Shown: positions 15,004 through 22,035 of the stretch, in pieces
Numbering within the stretch: the stretch's first letter is position 1
How the letters are laid out: the number at the start of each line of letters is the position of its first letter
NCBI GenBank assembly: GCA_013695405.1
Contig: JACDAO010000764.1
Coordinates: 1 to 22,454 of the forward strand
Reading direction: 5' to 3'
DNA from: Acidobacteriota bacterium
Lineage (GTDB): Bacteria > Acidobacteriota > Vicinamibacteria > Vicinamibacterales > Vicinamibacteraceae
Length of the DNA stretch: 22,454 nucleotides
Position numbers and translations under genes: made by a program
The notes under the pieces: model-generated
What the model was told of the DNA's origin: nothing
Databases searched by the model: none
The model's input: the letters and a program-made list of their open reading frames with translations, nothing else

Positions 15004-15980
15004 CGGCGCACTGGCGGATCGGCACCCGCGGCAGTGCGCTGGCGCTCTGGCAGGCGACCACCGTCAAGTCGCTGCTCGAGGCCGCCGGCGTGGCGCCGTG
15101 CGAGATCGTGGTAATCAAGACCGACGGCGATCGCCTGCAGGACGCGCCGCTGTCGGCGATCGGGGGCAAGCGACTGTTCGTCAAGGAGATCGAGGACGCG
15201 CTGTTGCAGGGCGAGGTCGACCTGGCGGTGCACAGCGCCAAGGACATGGCGGTGCTGATGCCGGTCGGCCTCCACATCGCCGGCGTCCTGCCGCGCGCCG
15301 ACCCGCGCGACGCCGTCGTCCTGCCGGCCGGGCGGGCCGTGCCTCCCGATGCCGGGATCGCGGCGCTGTCTGCCGTGATCGGCGACACCCCGGCACTCGG
15401 CACCAGCAGCGTCCGCCGCGTCGCCCAGCTGCACCGGCTGTTCCCCCACGCCCAGTTTCTGCCGGTCCGCGGCAACGTCGACACCCGGTTGCGCAAGCTC
15501 GATGCCGGAGAGTACGACGCGCTCATCCTCGCGGCGGCGGGCCTGTACCGCCTCGACCGCGCCGGGCGGATCAGCGCCAGCCTGCCCGTCGACGCGTGCG
15601 TCCCCGCGCCCGGCCAGGGCATCGTCGCAATCGAGTGTCGCGACGATTCCGAAGAGATCACACAGACGCTGGTCGCCATCAGCGACCGGGCAGCAGACAT
15701 CGCGCTGCGCGCCGAACGGGCACTGGTCGAGGCGCTCGGCGGCGGCTGTCAGCTGCCGCTCGGCGGGCACTGCCGCGCCACCAGCGATGGCGCGCTCGAA
15801 CTGCTGGCCTGCGTGACGTCGATCGAGAGCGAGCACGAGGTGCGAGCGCTTGGCTTCGGCGACCCGTCGGACCCCGAGGCGCTCGGGCACGAGGTGGCCG
15901 AGCGGTTGATTGCCGACGGTGCCGGCGCGATCCTCGAGGCGGTGCGCGAGTACGACGGTCCGCTGCCCGACCAGGAGTGA
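15000..15980 (+). CDS. hemC: Hydroxymethylbilane synthase (porphobilinogen deaminase)
   Basis: This is a 326-residue protein. The GTG at 15000 is chosen because it overlaps the hemA stop (GTGA) and is preceded by GGAGAGGAG; the longer in-frame ORF would run back inside hemA. The enzyme joins four porphobilinogens into hydroxymethylbilane using a covalently bound dipyrromethane cofactor. The family start is WRIGTRGSALALWQA (5-19), then DLAVHSAKDM with the catalytic Asp74, the GTSSVRRVAQL substrate-binding arginines and PVRGNVDTRL. The cofactor-attachment Cys250 lies in GGGCQLPLGGH. All expected active-site residues are present. It ends 79 nt before the cobA-hemD fusion, which has its own -10 element. 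Confidence 0.97.
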   Translation: MTAHWRIGTRGSALALWQATTVKSLLEAAGVAPCEIVVIKTDGDRLQDAPLSAIGGKRLFVKEIEDALLQGEVDLAVHSAKDMAVLMPVGLHIAGVLPRADPRDAVVLPAGRAVPPDAGIAALSAVIGDTPALGTSSVRRVAQLHRLFPHAQFLPVRGNVDTRLRKLDAGEYDALILAAAGLYRLDRAGRISASLPVDACVPAPGQGIVAIECRDDSEEITQTLVAISDRAADIALRAERALVEALGGGCQLPLGGHCRATSDGALELLACVTSIESEHEVRALGFGDPSDPEALGHEVAERLIADGAGAILEAVREYDGPLPDQE

Positions 15981-16044
15981 CCGGCGCGTCTGCCAGCCGG
16001 CCCCCGGCTTTGATGCATGCGATCCACGGCGTCTCGTCCGGCGC

Positions 16045-16062
16045 TAAGATGGCCCCACCATG
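16045..16062 (+). promoter_or_regulatory. -10 element close to the cobA-hemD start
   Basis: TAAGAT (16045-16050) ends 9 nt before the ATG at 16060. Transcription from it would start 0-3 nt before the ATG, giving a leaderless or nearly leaderless mRNA. The intervening GGCCCCACC has no Shine-Dalgarno. This would let cobA-hemD, hemB and hemL be made independently of hemA and hemC. No -35 is apparent. Confidence 0.4.
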
Positions 16063-17607
16063 AATCCGGTGTCGATTGTCGGGGCTGGTCCGGGTGACCC
16101 CTCGCTCATCTCGGTGCGCGGGCTGCGCTGCCTGGCGCGGGCCGACGTCGTGGTCCACGATTCGCTGATTGACGCGCGGTTGCTGCGGATGGCGCGCGCC
16201 GACGCCGAGCTGATCGACGTCGGCGAAGCAGCACCCGGCGAAGCGGCGCAGAACGCGATCTGCCTGCTGGTCGCCGAGAAGGCCCGCGATGGCCAGTACG
16301 TGGTCCGGCTCAAGTGGGGCGACCCGTTCCTGTTCGACAGCGGCGGCAAGGAGGCCTTGTTCCTGCACGAACAGGGCATCGCGTTCGAGGTGGTGCCGGG
16401 GATCCCGGCGTTGGTCGGCATCCCCGCCTATGCAGGGATCCCGATCACCTATCCGGGCTCCGGCAACACGCTCACCTTCATTCGGGGTCACGAGGACGGC
16501 GAGGAGGGGACCCCGACCCTCGACTGGCGCCAGCTTGCCCAGGTCGATGGCACCCTGCTGTGCTACGCCGGTCCGCGGCAGTTGGCGCGGGTGGCGTCGT
16601 CGCTGCTGGCGCATGGGCGACCCGCCGACGACTCGGCCGCAGTGGTCTTCAACGGCACCACGCCGCAGCAGCAGACCCGATCGGGCACGCTGGCGAGCCT
16701 GGCGCGCGACCTGGCCGAGCATCCGCCGGCCGCGCCCGCCGTGCTGGTGGTCGGCCCCTCGGCTGGATTGCGCGAGCATCTGCGCTGGTACGACGAGCGC
16801 GCGCTGTTCGGCACCCGCATTGTGGTCACCCGGTCGCGCGAGCAGGCAGGCGAGTTCGTCGAACGGCTCACCGATCTCGGCGCGCAGGTGATCGAGGCGC
16901 CGTCGATCCACATCCAGCCGCTCGACGACTACGACGAGATGGACCGCGCCATCGCCGACATCCGGCGCTACGACTGGCTGGTCTTCACCAGCGCCAACGG
17001 CGTCGACCATTTCATGCGACGCGCGTTGACGCGGGTGCGCGACATCCGCGACCTGCACGGCCCGCGCTTCTGTGCAGTCGGGCCAGCCACCGCCGAGCGG
17101 CTGCAGCGGCTGCACCTGCGGGTCGACGTCGTCCCCGAGGACGACCGATCGGAGGGCGTCGTCGCGGCACTGCGGGCGATGGGTCAGCTCGACGGCCGGC
17201 GGATGCTGCTGCCGCGCGCCGACATTGCCCGCGAAGTGCTGCCCGACGAGTTGCGCAAGGCCGGCGTCGAGGTCGATGACATCGCGGCGTACAGCACGAT
17301 CCGCGCCGCCTGGGGCCAGGAAGGGGCCCCCGACATCTACAAGCGCCTGCTCGAGGGTGACGTCGACATCGTGACCTTCACCAGCGCCTCGAGCGTGCGC
17401 CACTTCGTGACCAACCTGGGCGAAGAACAGGCGGCCGATCTGCTGCACCAGGTGACCGTGGCGTCGATCGGTCCGGTGACCGCCGAGGCCGCCCAGCAAC
17501 TGGGCATTGCCACCCAGATCATGCCGCACGCGCCCTACACCATCCCGTCGCTGGTCGATGCCATCGTCGCGCACGTGCAGGCGCACGCGGCCGCCAACCG
17601 CCCATGA
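16060..17607 (+). CDS. cobA-hemD: Fused uroporphyrinogen-III C-methyltransferase / uroporphyrinogen-III synthase
   Basis: This is a 515-residue bifunctional protein. Residues about 1-245 are a SUMT (CobA-type) methyltransferase: VSIVGAGPGDPSLISVRGL at the N-terminus, HDSLID, the VRLKWGDPFLFDSGGKEA segment (GDP motif) and VVPGIPALVGIPAYAGIP, ending in PSAGLREHLRWYDER. Residues about 250-515 are a HemD synthase: LFGTRIVVTRSREQAGEF, then YDWLVFTSANGVDHF, and later DIVTFTSASSVRHF and VASIGPVTAEAAQQLG. HemD cyclises hydroxymethylbilane to uroporphyrinogen III; SUMT methylates it at C2 and C7 to precorrin-2, leading to sirohaem or corrinoids. Such fusions are known in several bacterial lineages. 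The fusion puts the branch-point enzyme and its supplier on one chain. The stop overlaps the hemB start (ATGA, 17604-17607). Confidence 0.95.
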   Translation: MNPVSIVGAGPGDPSLISVRGLRCLARADVVVHDSLIDARLLRMARADAELIDVGEAAPGEAAQNAICLLVAEKARDGQYVVRLKWGDPFLFDSGGKEALFLHEQGIAFEVVPGIPALVGIPAYAGIPITYPGSGNTLTFIRGHEDGEEGTPTLDWRQLAQVDGTLLCYAGPRQLARVASSLLAHGRPADDSAAVVFNGTTPQQQTRSGTLASLARDLAEHPPAAPAVLVVGPSAGLREHLRWYDERALFGTRIVVTRSREQAGEFVERLTDLGAQVIEAPSIHIQPLDDYDEMDRAIADIRRYDWLVFTSANGVDHFMRRALTRVRDIRDLHGPRFCAVGPATAERLQRLHLRVDVVPEDDRSEGVVAALRAMGQLDGRRMLLPRADIAREVLPDELRKAGVEVDDIAAYSTIRAAWGQEGAPDIYKRLLEGDVDIVTFTSASSVRHFVTNLGEEQAADLLHQVTVASIGPVTAEAAQQLGIATQIMPHAPYTIPSLVDAIVAHVQAHAAANRP

Positions 17608-18578
17608 CCCTCGAGCTGACGTCTCGGCCGCGCCGGTTGCGGCGCACCACAGGGCTGCGGGCGTTGGTGCGCGAAACGCACCTGCAGCCGTCGCAGCTGA
17701 TCTACCCGCTGTTTGTCTGCACCGGCGAAGGGGTGCGCGCGCCGATTGGGTCGATGCCGGGCGTCTGCCAGTTGTCGGTCGATCAGGCAGTGGCCGAAGT
17801 CGGGGGCGCCGCGCAGGACGGCGTCACCACGGTGCTGCTGTTCGGCCTCCCGGCGAGCAAGGACGAGCGCGGCAGCGGCGCCAGCGACCCGCACGGCCCG
17901 GTGCAGGAGGCGGTCCGTGCGATTCGCGCCGCGCATCCGTCGACCACCATCGTCACCGACGTCTGCCTGTGTGAGTACACGTCGCATGGACACTGCGGGC
18001 TGATCGTCGACGACGACGTCGAGAACGACAGCACCGTCGAGCGACTGGTCGACGAAGCGCTCTCGCATGCCACCGCCGGCGCCGACGTGGTCGCGCCGTC
18101 GGACATGTTGGACGGCCGGATCGGCGCCGTCCGCGAGGCGCTCGACGCGGCGGGACATCAGCAGGTCGCGATCATGAGCTACGCCGCCAAGTACGCCTCG
18201 GCGTTCTATGGTCCGTTCCGCGAAGCCGTCGCGTCGACGCCGGCGTTCGGCGATCGCCGCAGCCATCAGATGGATCCGGCCAACGCCGACGAGGCGCTGC
18301 GCCAGGTTGCGCTCGACATCGAGCAAGGTGCCGACATCGTGATGGTCAAGCCGGCGCTGCCCTATCTCGACATCCTCTGGCGGATCAAGGACAGCTTCGG
18401 CATGCCGACGGCGGCGTATCACGTGAGCGGCGAGTTCGCGATGGTCAAGGCGGCCGCCGCCAACGGCTGGGTCGATGGCCCGCGCGCGATGATGGAATCG
18501 CTGCTGTCGATCCGCCGCGCTGGCGCCGACATGATCATCACCTATTACGCGCGCGACGCGGCGCGGGCCATCGGGTAG
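17604..18578 (+). CDS. hemB: Delta-aminolevulinic acid dehydratase (porphobilinogen synthase)
   Basis: This is a 324-residue protein, full length. It condenses two 5-aminolevulinate molecules to porphobilinogen. It begins with the conserved RPRRLRRTTGLRALVRET arm. The metal site is the Zn type: DVCLCEYTSHGHCG carries three Cys (121, 123, 131) rather than the Asp-rich Mg version. Schiff-base lysines are Lys196 (SYAAKYASAFYGPFREA) and Lys249 (VMVKPALPYLD). The C-terminal AYHVSGEFAMVKAA and ITYYARDAA are also canonical. Translation is coupled to cobA-hemD through the ATGA overlap. hemL starts about 130 nt later, possibly from an additional promoter. Confidence 0.97.
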   Translation: MTLELTSRPRRLRRTTGLRALVRETHLQPSQLIYPLFVCTGEGVRAPIGSMPGVCQLSVDQAVAEVGGAAQDGVTTVLLFGLPASKDERGSGASDPHGPVQEAVRAIRAAHPSTTIVTDVCLCEYTSHGHCGLIVDDDVENDSTVERLVDEALSHATAGADVVAPSDMLDGRIGAVREALDAAGHQQVAIMSYAAKYASAFYGPFREAVASTPAFGDRRSHQMDPANADEALRQVALDIEQGADIVMVKPALPYLDILWRIKDSFGMPTAAYHVSGEFAMVKAAAANGWVDGPRAMMESLLSIRRAGADMIITYYARDAARAIG

Positions 18579-18627
18579 CGCCCGCCGACGCATCGCCCGA
18601 GCCGGCCGGGCCCGCCTCGAACGGCCG

Positions 18628-18636
18628 TGGTACGGT
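18628..18636 (+). promoter_or_regulatory. Possible extended -10 upstream of hemL
   Basis: TGGTACGGT fits the TGnTAnnnT extended -10 pattern and would start transcription near 18643, about 65 nt before the preferred hemL start. GTACGG here and CCGTAC at 18655-18660 are inverted copies, so the site could also be an operator. The evidence is one short match. Confidence 0.25.
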
Positions 18637-18709
18637 GGGCTCAGGTGGTCGGTGCCGTACGGGTCGGGCCGGCGGCGTGAGCGACAACCAGAGAACGAGA
18701 GGCAGGCGG

Positions 18710-19999
18710 TTGGGCAAGGACACGCGGTCGGCACGGCTGTTCGAGAGGGCCAGCAAGGTGATGCCTGGCGGGGTGAACAGCCCGGTGCGGGCCTTCAAGG
18801 CGGTCGGCGGCACGCCGCGCTTCGTCACCCGCGGCAAGGGCGCCTACATCGAGGACGAGGACGGCCGGCGGTATCTCGACTACGTCATGTCGTGGGGGCC
18901 GCTGATCCACGGGCACGCGCCGAAGGGCTTGCTGACCGCGCTGCGCAAGGCCGCCACCCGCGGGACCAGCTTCGGCGCGCCGACCCGCCTCGAAGTGGAG
19001 ATGGCCGAGACGGTGCGGTCGCTGCTGCCGTCGATGGAACTGGTGCGGTTCACCAGTTCCGGGACCGAGGCGGCGATGAGCGTGCTGCGGGTCGCCCGCG
19101 CCGCGACCGGTCGGGACGCCGTCGTCAAGTTCGCTGGCTGTTACCACGGGCACGCCGACGGCTTCCTGGTCGAAGCCGGCAGCGGCGCGACCGCGCTGGG
19201 CGTACCCACCTCGCCGGGCGTGCCGGCGGCACTGGCGGCGATGACCTTGACCGCGCGCTACAACGACCTCGCGTCGGTGGAGGCGGTGGTCGCGGCGCAG
19301 CCCGGCGGCGTCGCCGCGATCCTGGTCGAGCCGATCGCCGGCAACATGGGTGTCGTGCCGCCGGTACCGGGCTTTCTCGACGGGCTCCGCGACCTGTGCG
19401 ATCGGACCGGCGCCCTGCTGGTCTTCGACGAGGTGATCAGCGGCTTTCGTGCCTCGCGCGGCGGGGCCCAGCACCTGCTCGACGTCCGCCCCGATCTCAC
19501 GTGTCTCGGCAAGATCATCGGCGGTGGACTGCCGGTCGGCGCCTATGGCGGCCGCCAGGATCTGATGCGCCTGGTGGCGCCCGACGGCCCGGTCTACCAG
19601 GCCGGCACGCTCTCCGGCAACCCGTTGGCGATGACGGCCGGCTTGTGGGCGCTCGGGGCGTTGTCCGACAAGTTGTACGAGAAGCTCGAACGGCTCGGAT
19701 CGCGTTTGGCCGAGGGACTCGCGGACGCCGCACATCGCGCCGGCTGCGACATCAGCATCAACCGCGTCGGGTCGCTGCTCACCGTCTTCTTCACCGACCG
19801 GCCGGTGCTCGACTACGACGACGCCAAGCTGGCCGACACCGCGGCCTACGGGCGTTTCTTCCAGTCGATGCTGACGCAGGGCATCTATCTGCCGCCATCG
19901 CAGTTCGAGGGCTGGTTCCTGTCGGGTGCCCACTCGACCGGCGACATCGACGTCACCATCAAAGCCGCCAGGAAGGCATTCCGCAAGTCCCGGCCGTGA
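18710..19999 (+). CDS. hemL: Glutamate-1-semialdehyde 2,1-aminomutase
   Basis: From the TTG at 18710 the protein has 429 residues, the normal family length, and GAGAGG (18697-18702) lies 7 nt upstream. GTG starts at 18677 and 18635 are in frame but have no Shine-Dalgarno and add residues absent from the family. It is a PLP enzyme that isomerises glutamate-1-semialdehyde to 5-aminolevulinate, directly after HemA. Motifs: MPGGVNSPVRAFKAVGG (18-34), YVMSWGPLIHGHAP, the FTSSGTEAAMSVLR PLP-phosphate site, KFAGCYHGHADGFLVEAGSG, VFDEVISGFR, and the Schiff-base Lys268 in CLGKIIGGGLPVGAYGG. It completes the C5 branch encoded here. A deacetylase-family gene starts 13 nt downstream and is likely cotranscribed. 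Confidence 0.95.
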   Translation: MGKDTRSARLFERASKVMPGGVNSPVRAFKAVGGTPRFVTRGKGAYIEDEDGRRYLDYVMSWGPLIHGHAPKGLLTALRKAATRGTSFGAPTRLEVEMAETVRSLLPSMELVRFTSSGTEAAMSVLRVARAATGRDAVVKFAGCYHGHADGFLVEAGSGATALGVPTSPGVPAALAAMTLTARYNDLASVEAVVAAQPGGVAAILVEPIAGNMGVVPPVPGFLDGLRDLCDRTGALLVFDEVISGFRASRGGAQHLLDVRPDLTCLGKIIGGGLPVGAYGGRQDLMRLVAPDGPVYQAGTLSGNPLAMTAGLWALGALSDKLYEKLERLGSRLAEGLADAAHRAGCDISINRVGSLLTVFFTDRPVLDYDDAKLADTAAYGRFFQSMLTQGIYLPPSQFEGWFLSGAHSTGDIDVTIKAARKAFRKSRP

Positions 20000-20012
20000 C
20001 CGACCCTGCGTC

Positions 20013-20936
20013 GTGCGCGCGTTCTACTGCGACCATTTCGTCCTGCCGCTGCCAGAAGGACACCGCTTCCCGATGGACAAGTACGCGCGCCTGCGCACGC
20101 GTATCCTGCAGGATCAGATCCTCCAGGCGAACGACCTGATCGAGCCGCACGCCGCCTCCTGGGACGACCTGTGCCGGGTGCATACGCCCGACTACGCCGC
20201 GCGGGTACGCGACGGCTTGCTGAGCCGTGACGAACAGCGGCGGATCGGCTTTCCCTGGTCGGCGCAGATGGTCGAGCGCTCCAGGCGATCGGTGGGTGGA
20301 ACGATTGACGCCGCGCGCGCCGCGCTCGAGGACGGCGTCTCGGCCAACCTCGCCGGCGGCACCCATCACGCCTTTCGCGATCGCGGCGAAGGGTACTGCG
20401 TCTTCAACGACGTCGCGGTCGCCGCCGTGACGCTGCTCGAGACCGCGCGGGTCCGGCAGGTGGCCGTCATCGATCTCGACGTGCACCAGGGCAACGGCAC
20501 CGCTGCGATCTTCGCCGGCGATCCGCGCGTCTTCACCTGCTCGCTGCACGGCGCGGCCAACTACCCGTTCCACAAGGAGCGCAGCTCCCTGGACGTGCCA
20601 CTGCCCGACGGCGTCGACGACGGCCAGTATCTGGCTCACCTGGGCGTGGCGCTCGATGCGGTGTTCGAGGTGTCACCCGACCTGGTGTTCTACCTGGCCG
20701 GCGCCGACCCCTATGAGGGAGACCGCCTCGGGCGCATGCAGTTGACCGCCGCAGGGTTGCGACAGCGAGACCTGCTGGTGTTCGAACGGTGCAGAGCCGA
20801 ACGCGTGCCCGTGGCCGTCAGCATGGCCGGAGGGTACGCCCCCGACGTGGATGCGATCGCGCGCATCCACGCGGGGACGATTGCCGAAGCCGCTCGTTGT
20901 GCGCGATCGTGGAACGCGATCAGGCCTGCGCCTTGA
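20013..20936 (+). CDS. Histone deacetylase family protein, class IV (HDAC11)-like
   Basis: This is a 307-residue protein from GTG 20013 (V-R-A-F-Y-C-D-H-F); no clear Shine-Dalgarno, but the longer ORF start lies inside hemL. It has the arginase/deacetylase fold of a Zn-dependent acyl-lysine or small-amide deacetylase. Family motifs: PLPEGHRFPMDKYARLR (12-28), active-site His118-His119 in LAGGTHHAFRDRGEGYCVF, Zn ligands Asp156 and His158 in VIDLDVHQGNGTAAIF, Asp232 in YLAGADPYEGDRLG, and the transition-state Tyr275 in SMAGGYAPDV. All catalytic residues are present. The 'GGTHHAF...GEGYCVFND' pattern is closest to class IV bacterial members. Its substrate is unknown; bacterial relatives include acetoin-utilisation AcuC and acetylpolyamine amidohydrolases. 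It sits 13 nt after hemL and its 3' end overlaps the convergent small basic-protein gene by 17 nt. Confidence 0.93.
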   Translation: MRAFYCDHFVLPLPEGHRFPMDKYARLRTRILQDQILQANDLIEPHAASWDDLCRVHTPDYAARVRDGLLSRDEQRRIGFPWSAQMVERSRRSVGGTIDAARAALEDGVSANLAGGTHHAFRDRGEGYCVFNDVAVAAVTLLETARVRQVAVIDLDVHQGNGTAAIFAGDPRVFTCSLHGAANYPFHKERSSLDVPLPDGVDDGQYLAHLGVALDAVFEVSPDLVFYLAGADPYEGDRLGRMQLTAAGLRQRDLLVFERCRAERVPVAVSMAGGYAPDVDAIARIHAGTIAEAARCARSWNAIRPAP

Positions 20937-21240
20937 CCTTGGCCCAGCGGCGCTTCTGGGCCTCGGCGATGCGACGGCGCGCGTCGGCACTGAGCTTGCG
21001 CCGCTTGCGCACTGGCTTGCCGGCCGCGGCCGGTGCGGCGTCGGCGCCGTCAGCTCCGGCGGCGGTGGCGCGACCCGGCAGTCGGGAGGCCGATCGCAAC
21101 TGGCGCGCCTGCGACTCGAGCGTGGTGAGTCGTTCGCGGGTGATGGCGATTTCCTGCTCGAGCCCGTGCAGGGCCCATGTGAGCAGCTCGCGGTTGTTGC
21201 TGCCCGCGCCTGCGCGTTGTGTCTTGCGTGCCTTTGCCAT
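20920..21240 (-). CDS. Small, highly basic, putative DNA-binding protein
   Basis: This is a 106-residue protein with no firm family assignment. Layout: basic N-terminus (MAKARKTQRAG), a predicted coiled coil at about 18-50 (ELLTWALHGLEQEIAITRER onward), an Ala/Gly linker (51-75), and a Lys/Arg-rich tail (about 76-104) containing RKLSADARRRIAEAQKRRWA followed by KVKA. That tail motif (basic patch, then S-x-x-A-R-x-x-I-x-x-A-Q-x-x-R-W) recurs in small bacterial proteins thought to bind DNA, reminiscent of histone H1-like tails; this is from memory and unchecked. GGAG lies 11 nt before the ATG, a long spacing. The gene converges on and overlaps the deacetylase gene by 17 nt. A nucleoid-associated or regulatory role is plausible. 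Confidence 0.75.
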   Translation of the reverse strand: MAKARKTQRAGAGSNNRELLTWALHGLEQEIAITRERLTTLESQARQLRSASRLPGRATAAGADGADAAPAAAGKPVRKRRKLSADARRRIAEAQKRRWAKVKAQA

Positions 21241-21449
21241 GCGTTATGTCGCTCCGAGAGAGTGATACGTGAACGAACGCTCAGGATACTCGGTTTTGCG
21301 GGCATCCAGAAGGCGAACCAAGACATATCGAGTTATCAAGCGCGTATGCGATCAGCCCGTGTCACTCACGTAACTTCTGATACCTGCCGCTGCGGCACCG
21401 CGGGGGCGGCGGCCGGACACGTGCGCAACCGCTGACCTCGTTGCCGAAC
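21241..21449. other. AT-richer divergent intergenic region
   Basis: This is a 209-nt gap between the divergent basic-protein and membrane-protein genes. The stretch at about 21240-21385 is visibly richer in A and T than its surroundings (for example ACATATCGAGTTATCAAG at 21323-21340), as expected of a promoter or regulator-binding region. On the minus strand TATCCT (complement of 21285-21290) could be a -10 for the basic-protein gene. I see no RNA gene and no strong hairpin. Confidence 0.4.
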
Positions 21450-21953
21450 ATGGCTTCGCGCCGCTGGCTGCTTGTGATCGTCACCCTGCTGGGCGTTCTG
21501 GTGCTCGGCACCGGCGTGCTGGTGGGCAGTTGCGTGTATCTGGTTCGTCGACAGGTGCAGGTCCGCGACCACACGTCACTGACGCAGTACGAACGCGAAG
21601 CCGCCAAGGTCATCAATCGCTTCGCCGGGGTGCCGACGCTGGTCGAGGACACGGCAGGAGGCCCGCGGCTGTCGCGCACGGTGCTGGCCCACCGCCGGGC
21701 GGCGACGCAGCGCGGCGCGGCCCTGACGTCGCTACACGTGCTGGTGTATTCGACGCATGACGAGAAGTTGGTGCGCCTGACGCTGCCGTTCTGGCTGCTG
21801 CGGATGTCGCCCGACGGACGCATGGACCTGGACCGCGACGACCTCGGCCTGCAGCAGGTGCGTCTGTCGGTGGAGGACGTCGAGAGCGCCGGGCCAGGGC
21901 CACTCTACCGGCGCACGACCGAAGACTCGCGCGTGCTGATCTGGACCGAGTGA
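21450..21953 (+). CDS. Unrecognised single-pass membrane or secreted protein
   Basis: This is a 167-residue protein from ATG 21450 (a TTG three codons upstream is an alternative; neither has a clear Shine-Dalgarno). I do not recognise the family. The N-terminus is MASRRW followed by a long hydrophobic helix (about 7-32, containing LLVIVTLLGVLVLGTGVLVG) and then CVYLVRRQVQV, so it is a signal anchor or an uncleaved leader with most of the protein outside the cytoplasm. The remaining 130 residues are soluble and of mixed alpha/beta pattern, including LTSLHVLVYSTHDEKLVRLT and PFWLLRMSPDGRMDLDRDD. No cysteine or catalytic motif stands out. The segment VRLTLPFWLLRM...LDRDDLG resembles bacterial proteins that carry short SHOCT-like or DUF4097-associated helices, but I cannot assign it. 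It is separated by 82 nt from the next gene. Confidence 0.65.
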   Translation: MASRRWLLVIVTLLGVLVLGTGVLVGSCVYLVRRQVQVRDHTSLTQYEREAAKVINRFAGVPTLVEDTAGGPRLSRTVLAHRRAATQRGAALTSLHVLVYSTHDEKLVRLTLPFWLLRMSPDGRMDLDRDDLGLQQVRLSVEDVESAGPGPLYRRTTEDSRVLIWTE

Positions 21954-22009
21954 CACTGTTGTCCTGCGTGGCGGACAGCATGGTTGGCACGGCGATTGGA
22001 TGAAGGAGT

Positions 22010-22034
22010 GGTGTCCGTGTGAGGAGAGGACACC
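22010..22034 (+). promoter_or_regulatory. Hairpin presenting the Shine-Dalgarno of the last gene
   Basis: GGTGTCC (22010-22016) and GGACACC (22028-22034) form a 7-bp perfect stem whose 11-nt loop contains GAGGAGA, the purine-rich ribosome-binding site. The stem ends one base before the ATG at 22036. In the mRNA this would keep the Shine-Dalgarno in a loop beside the start codon, a geometry that could tune translation. Confidence 0.4.
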
Positions 22035-22035
22035 C

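Noticed and set aside
15679..17586. 635-codon minus-strand open frame opposite cobA-hemD and the end of hemC
   Set aside because: The plus strand here encodes well-conserved enzymes; the antisense frame has a His/Arg/Gln-biased composition and no recognisable motif, as expected for a high-GC shadow.
18628..18660. GTACGG/CCGTAC inverted repeat as a riboswitch or strong operator
   Set aside because: Only 6 bp with a 19-nt loop; it could easily be chance in GC-rich DNA, so it is mentioned only with the weak promoter.
18635..18709. Longer N-terminus for HemL from GTG 18635 or 18677
   Set aside because: No Shine-Dalgarno at either site, and the added Arg/Gly-rich residues exceed normal HemL length; the TTG at 18710 has GAGAGG at 7 nt.
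18641..19933. 430-codon minus-strand open frame opposite hemL
   Set aside because: hemL is complete and conserved; the antisense product is Arg/His/Gln-rich with no motif.
22000..22035. In-frame upstream ATG for the last gene
   Set aside because: No ribosome-binding site upstream, and starting there would put charged residues and cysteines before the signal peptide.
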